This document shows positions 25,463-25,765 of a DNA stretch of 25,765 bases, piece after piece. Made by a program: the position numbers and the translations under genes. Source of the stretch: Clostridiales bacterium (GTDB lineage: Bacteria; Bacillota; Clostridia; Oscillospirales; CAG-272); the NCBI GenBank assembly GCA_003523225.1, contig DPGK01000033.1, positions 63,938 to 89,702 on the forward strand, read 5' to 3'. Below the pieces are notes generated by a model that was given only the letters and a program-made list of their open reading frames with translations, had not been told where the DNA came from and did not search any database. Each line of letters starts with the position of its first letter. Position 1 is the stretch's first letter.

Positions 25463-25693
25463 GTGATTACACAGTACATACCGATAATTGATGATAGTAT
25501 ACCAGAAGAAATACTTCTTAGAATTAATGCAAGATATTCAGGACTTGATGAATTTGCATTGATGTTGAGCGATAATGTGGCACTGTGCTATATCAGCGGG
25601 CAGTATTACATGGTTAAGCAGAGTGCAGAAGCAGTAGAAGCTGACGCATTGCAAACTGTCAAAAATGCAATTATGGCTTCCGTTACCCACTAA
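25463..25693 (+). CDS. Small hypothetical protein or gene remnant
   Basis: A 76-residue frame from a GTG codon without a visible ribosome site. The frame is open upstream to 25418, adding residues such as YQCIKCR, so the true start is uncertain and no ATG is available. The composition is protein-like (PIIDDSIPEEILLRINARY and ALCYISGQYYMV), acidic and soluble, of unrecognised family. It follows lipoprotein gene 2 by about 50 bases and precedes a terminator, which suggests that it is transcribed with it, or that it is the 3' remnant of a larger gene. Confidence 0.4.
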   Translation: MITQYIPIIDDSIPEEILLRINARYSGLDEFALMLSDNVALCYISGQYYMVKQSAEAVEADALQTVKNAIMASVTH

Positions 25694-25709
25694 AACAAAT
25701 AAGCTTTTA

Positions 25710-25744
25710 ATGCTGCGGCAATTCTGCCGCAGCATCACTTTTCG
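25710..25744 (+). terminator. Rho-independent terminator at the right end
   Basis: A perfect 11-bp stem (25710-25720 with 25725-25735) with the loop ATTC is followed by CACTTTTCG. It closes the lipoprotein 2 unit; A/T-rich flanks on both sides would allow use from either strand. Confidence 0.8.
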
Positions 25745-25765
25745 CAACAGTTCGGGCTGCCGCTT

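Overview
The window looks like a chromosomal segment of a moderately GC-rich Firmicute of the class Clostridia, probably near the Oscillospiraceae/Ruminococcaceae. This rests on gene content, strong Shine-Dalgarno sites, sigma-A promoters (TTGACA-17-TATAAT type, often with an extended -10), a CitA/DcuS-type two-component pair, XRE regulators with membrane tails, and a Clostridia-type repeat element. The species cannot be named from the sequence. No phage, CRISPR array, rRNA or transposase gene was seen.

Left part (1-6650): a tRNA-Gly(CCC) on the minus strand with its own strong promoter, then a TIM-barrel sugar phosphate isomerase/epimerase-like gene and an alpha-phosphoglucomutase, ending at a bidirectional terminator. 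Converging on that terminator is a two-component operon (sensor kinase, then response regulator). Divergent from it is a small operon encoding a three-helix PQ-loop/SemiSWEET-like membrane protein and an SGNH-hydrolase-like protein with degenerate motifs.

Middle part (6760-15330): a membrane-anchored XRE regulator on the minus strand is divergent from a long plus-strand run. The run is DusB, an ECF-type sigma factor, a two-helix membrane protein that may be its anti-sigma factor, an MFS transporter, a four-helix membrane protein, two paralogous tiny single-pass membrane proteins, an endonuclease/exonuclease/phosphatase-fold enzyme, an unrecognised 415-residue anchored protein and an acyl-ACP thioesterase. 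A GGAAC-N16-CGTT element between the sigma gene and the next gene looks like an ECF autoregulatory promoter. Short overlaps suggest translational coupling from 12103 to 15330. This is the best candidate here for an undescribed system: an ECF-controlled envelope or lipid gene set.

Right housekeeping part (15500-23360): serC-serA (serine biosynthesis), ligA, an unsecreted-looking cell-wall amidase on the minus strand, rsmI and asd. Several are bounded by clear terminators and promoters. A 321-base gap after ligA (20152-20472) contains a good plus-strand promoter with no recognisable gene behind it.

Right accessory end (23400-25740): a roughly 336-base repeat-bounded MITE-like element, then two AT-rich paralogous lipoprotein genes whose promoters, leaders and signal peptides are duplicated together, a small orphan reading frame, and a final hairpin terminator.
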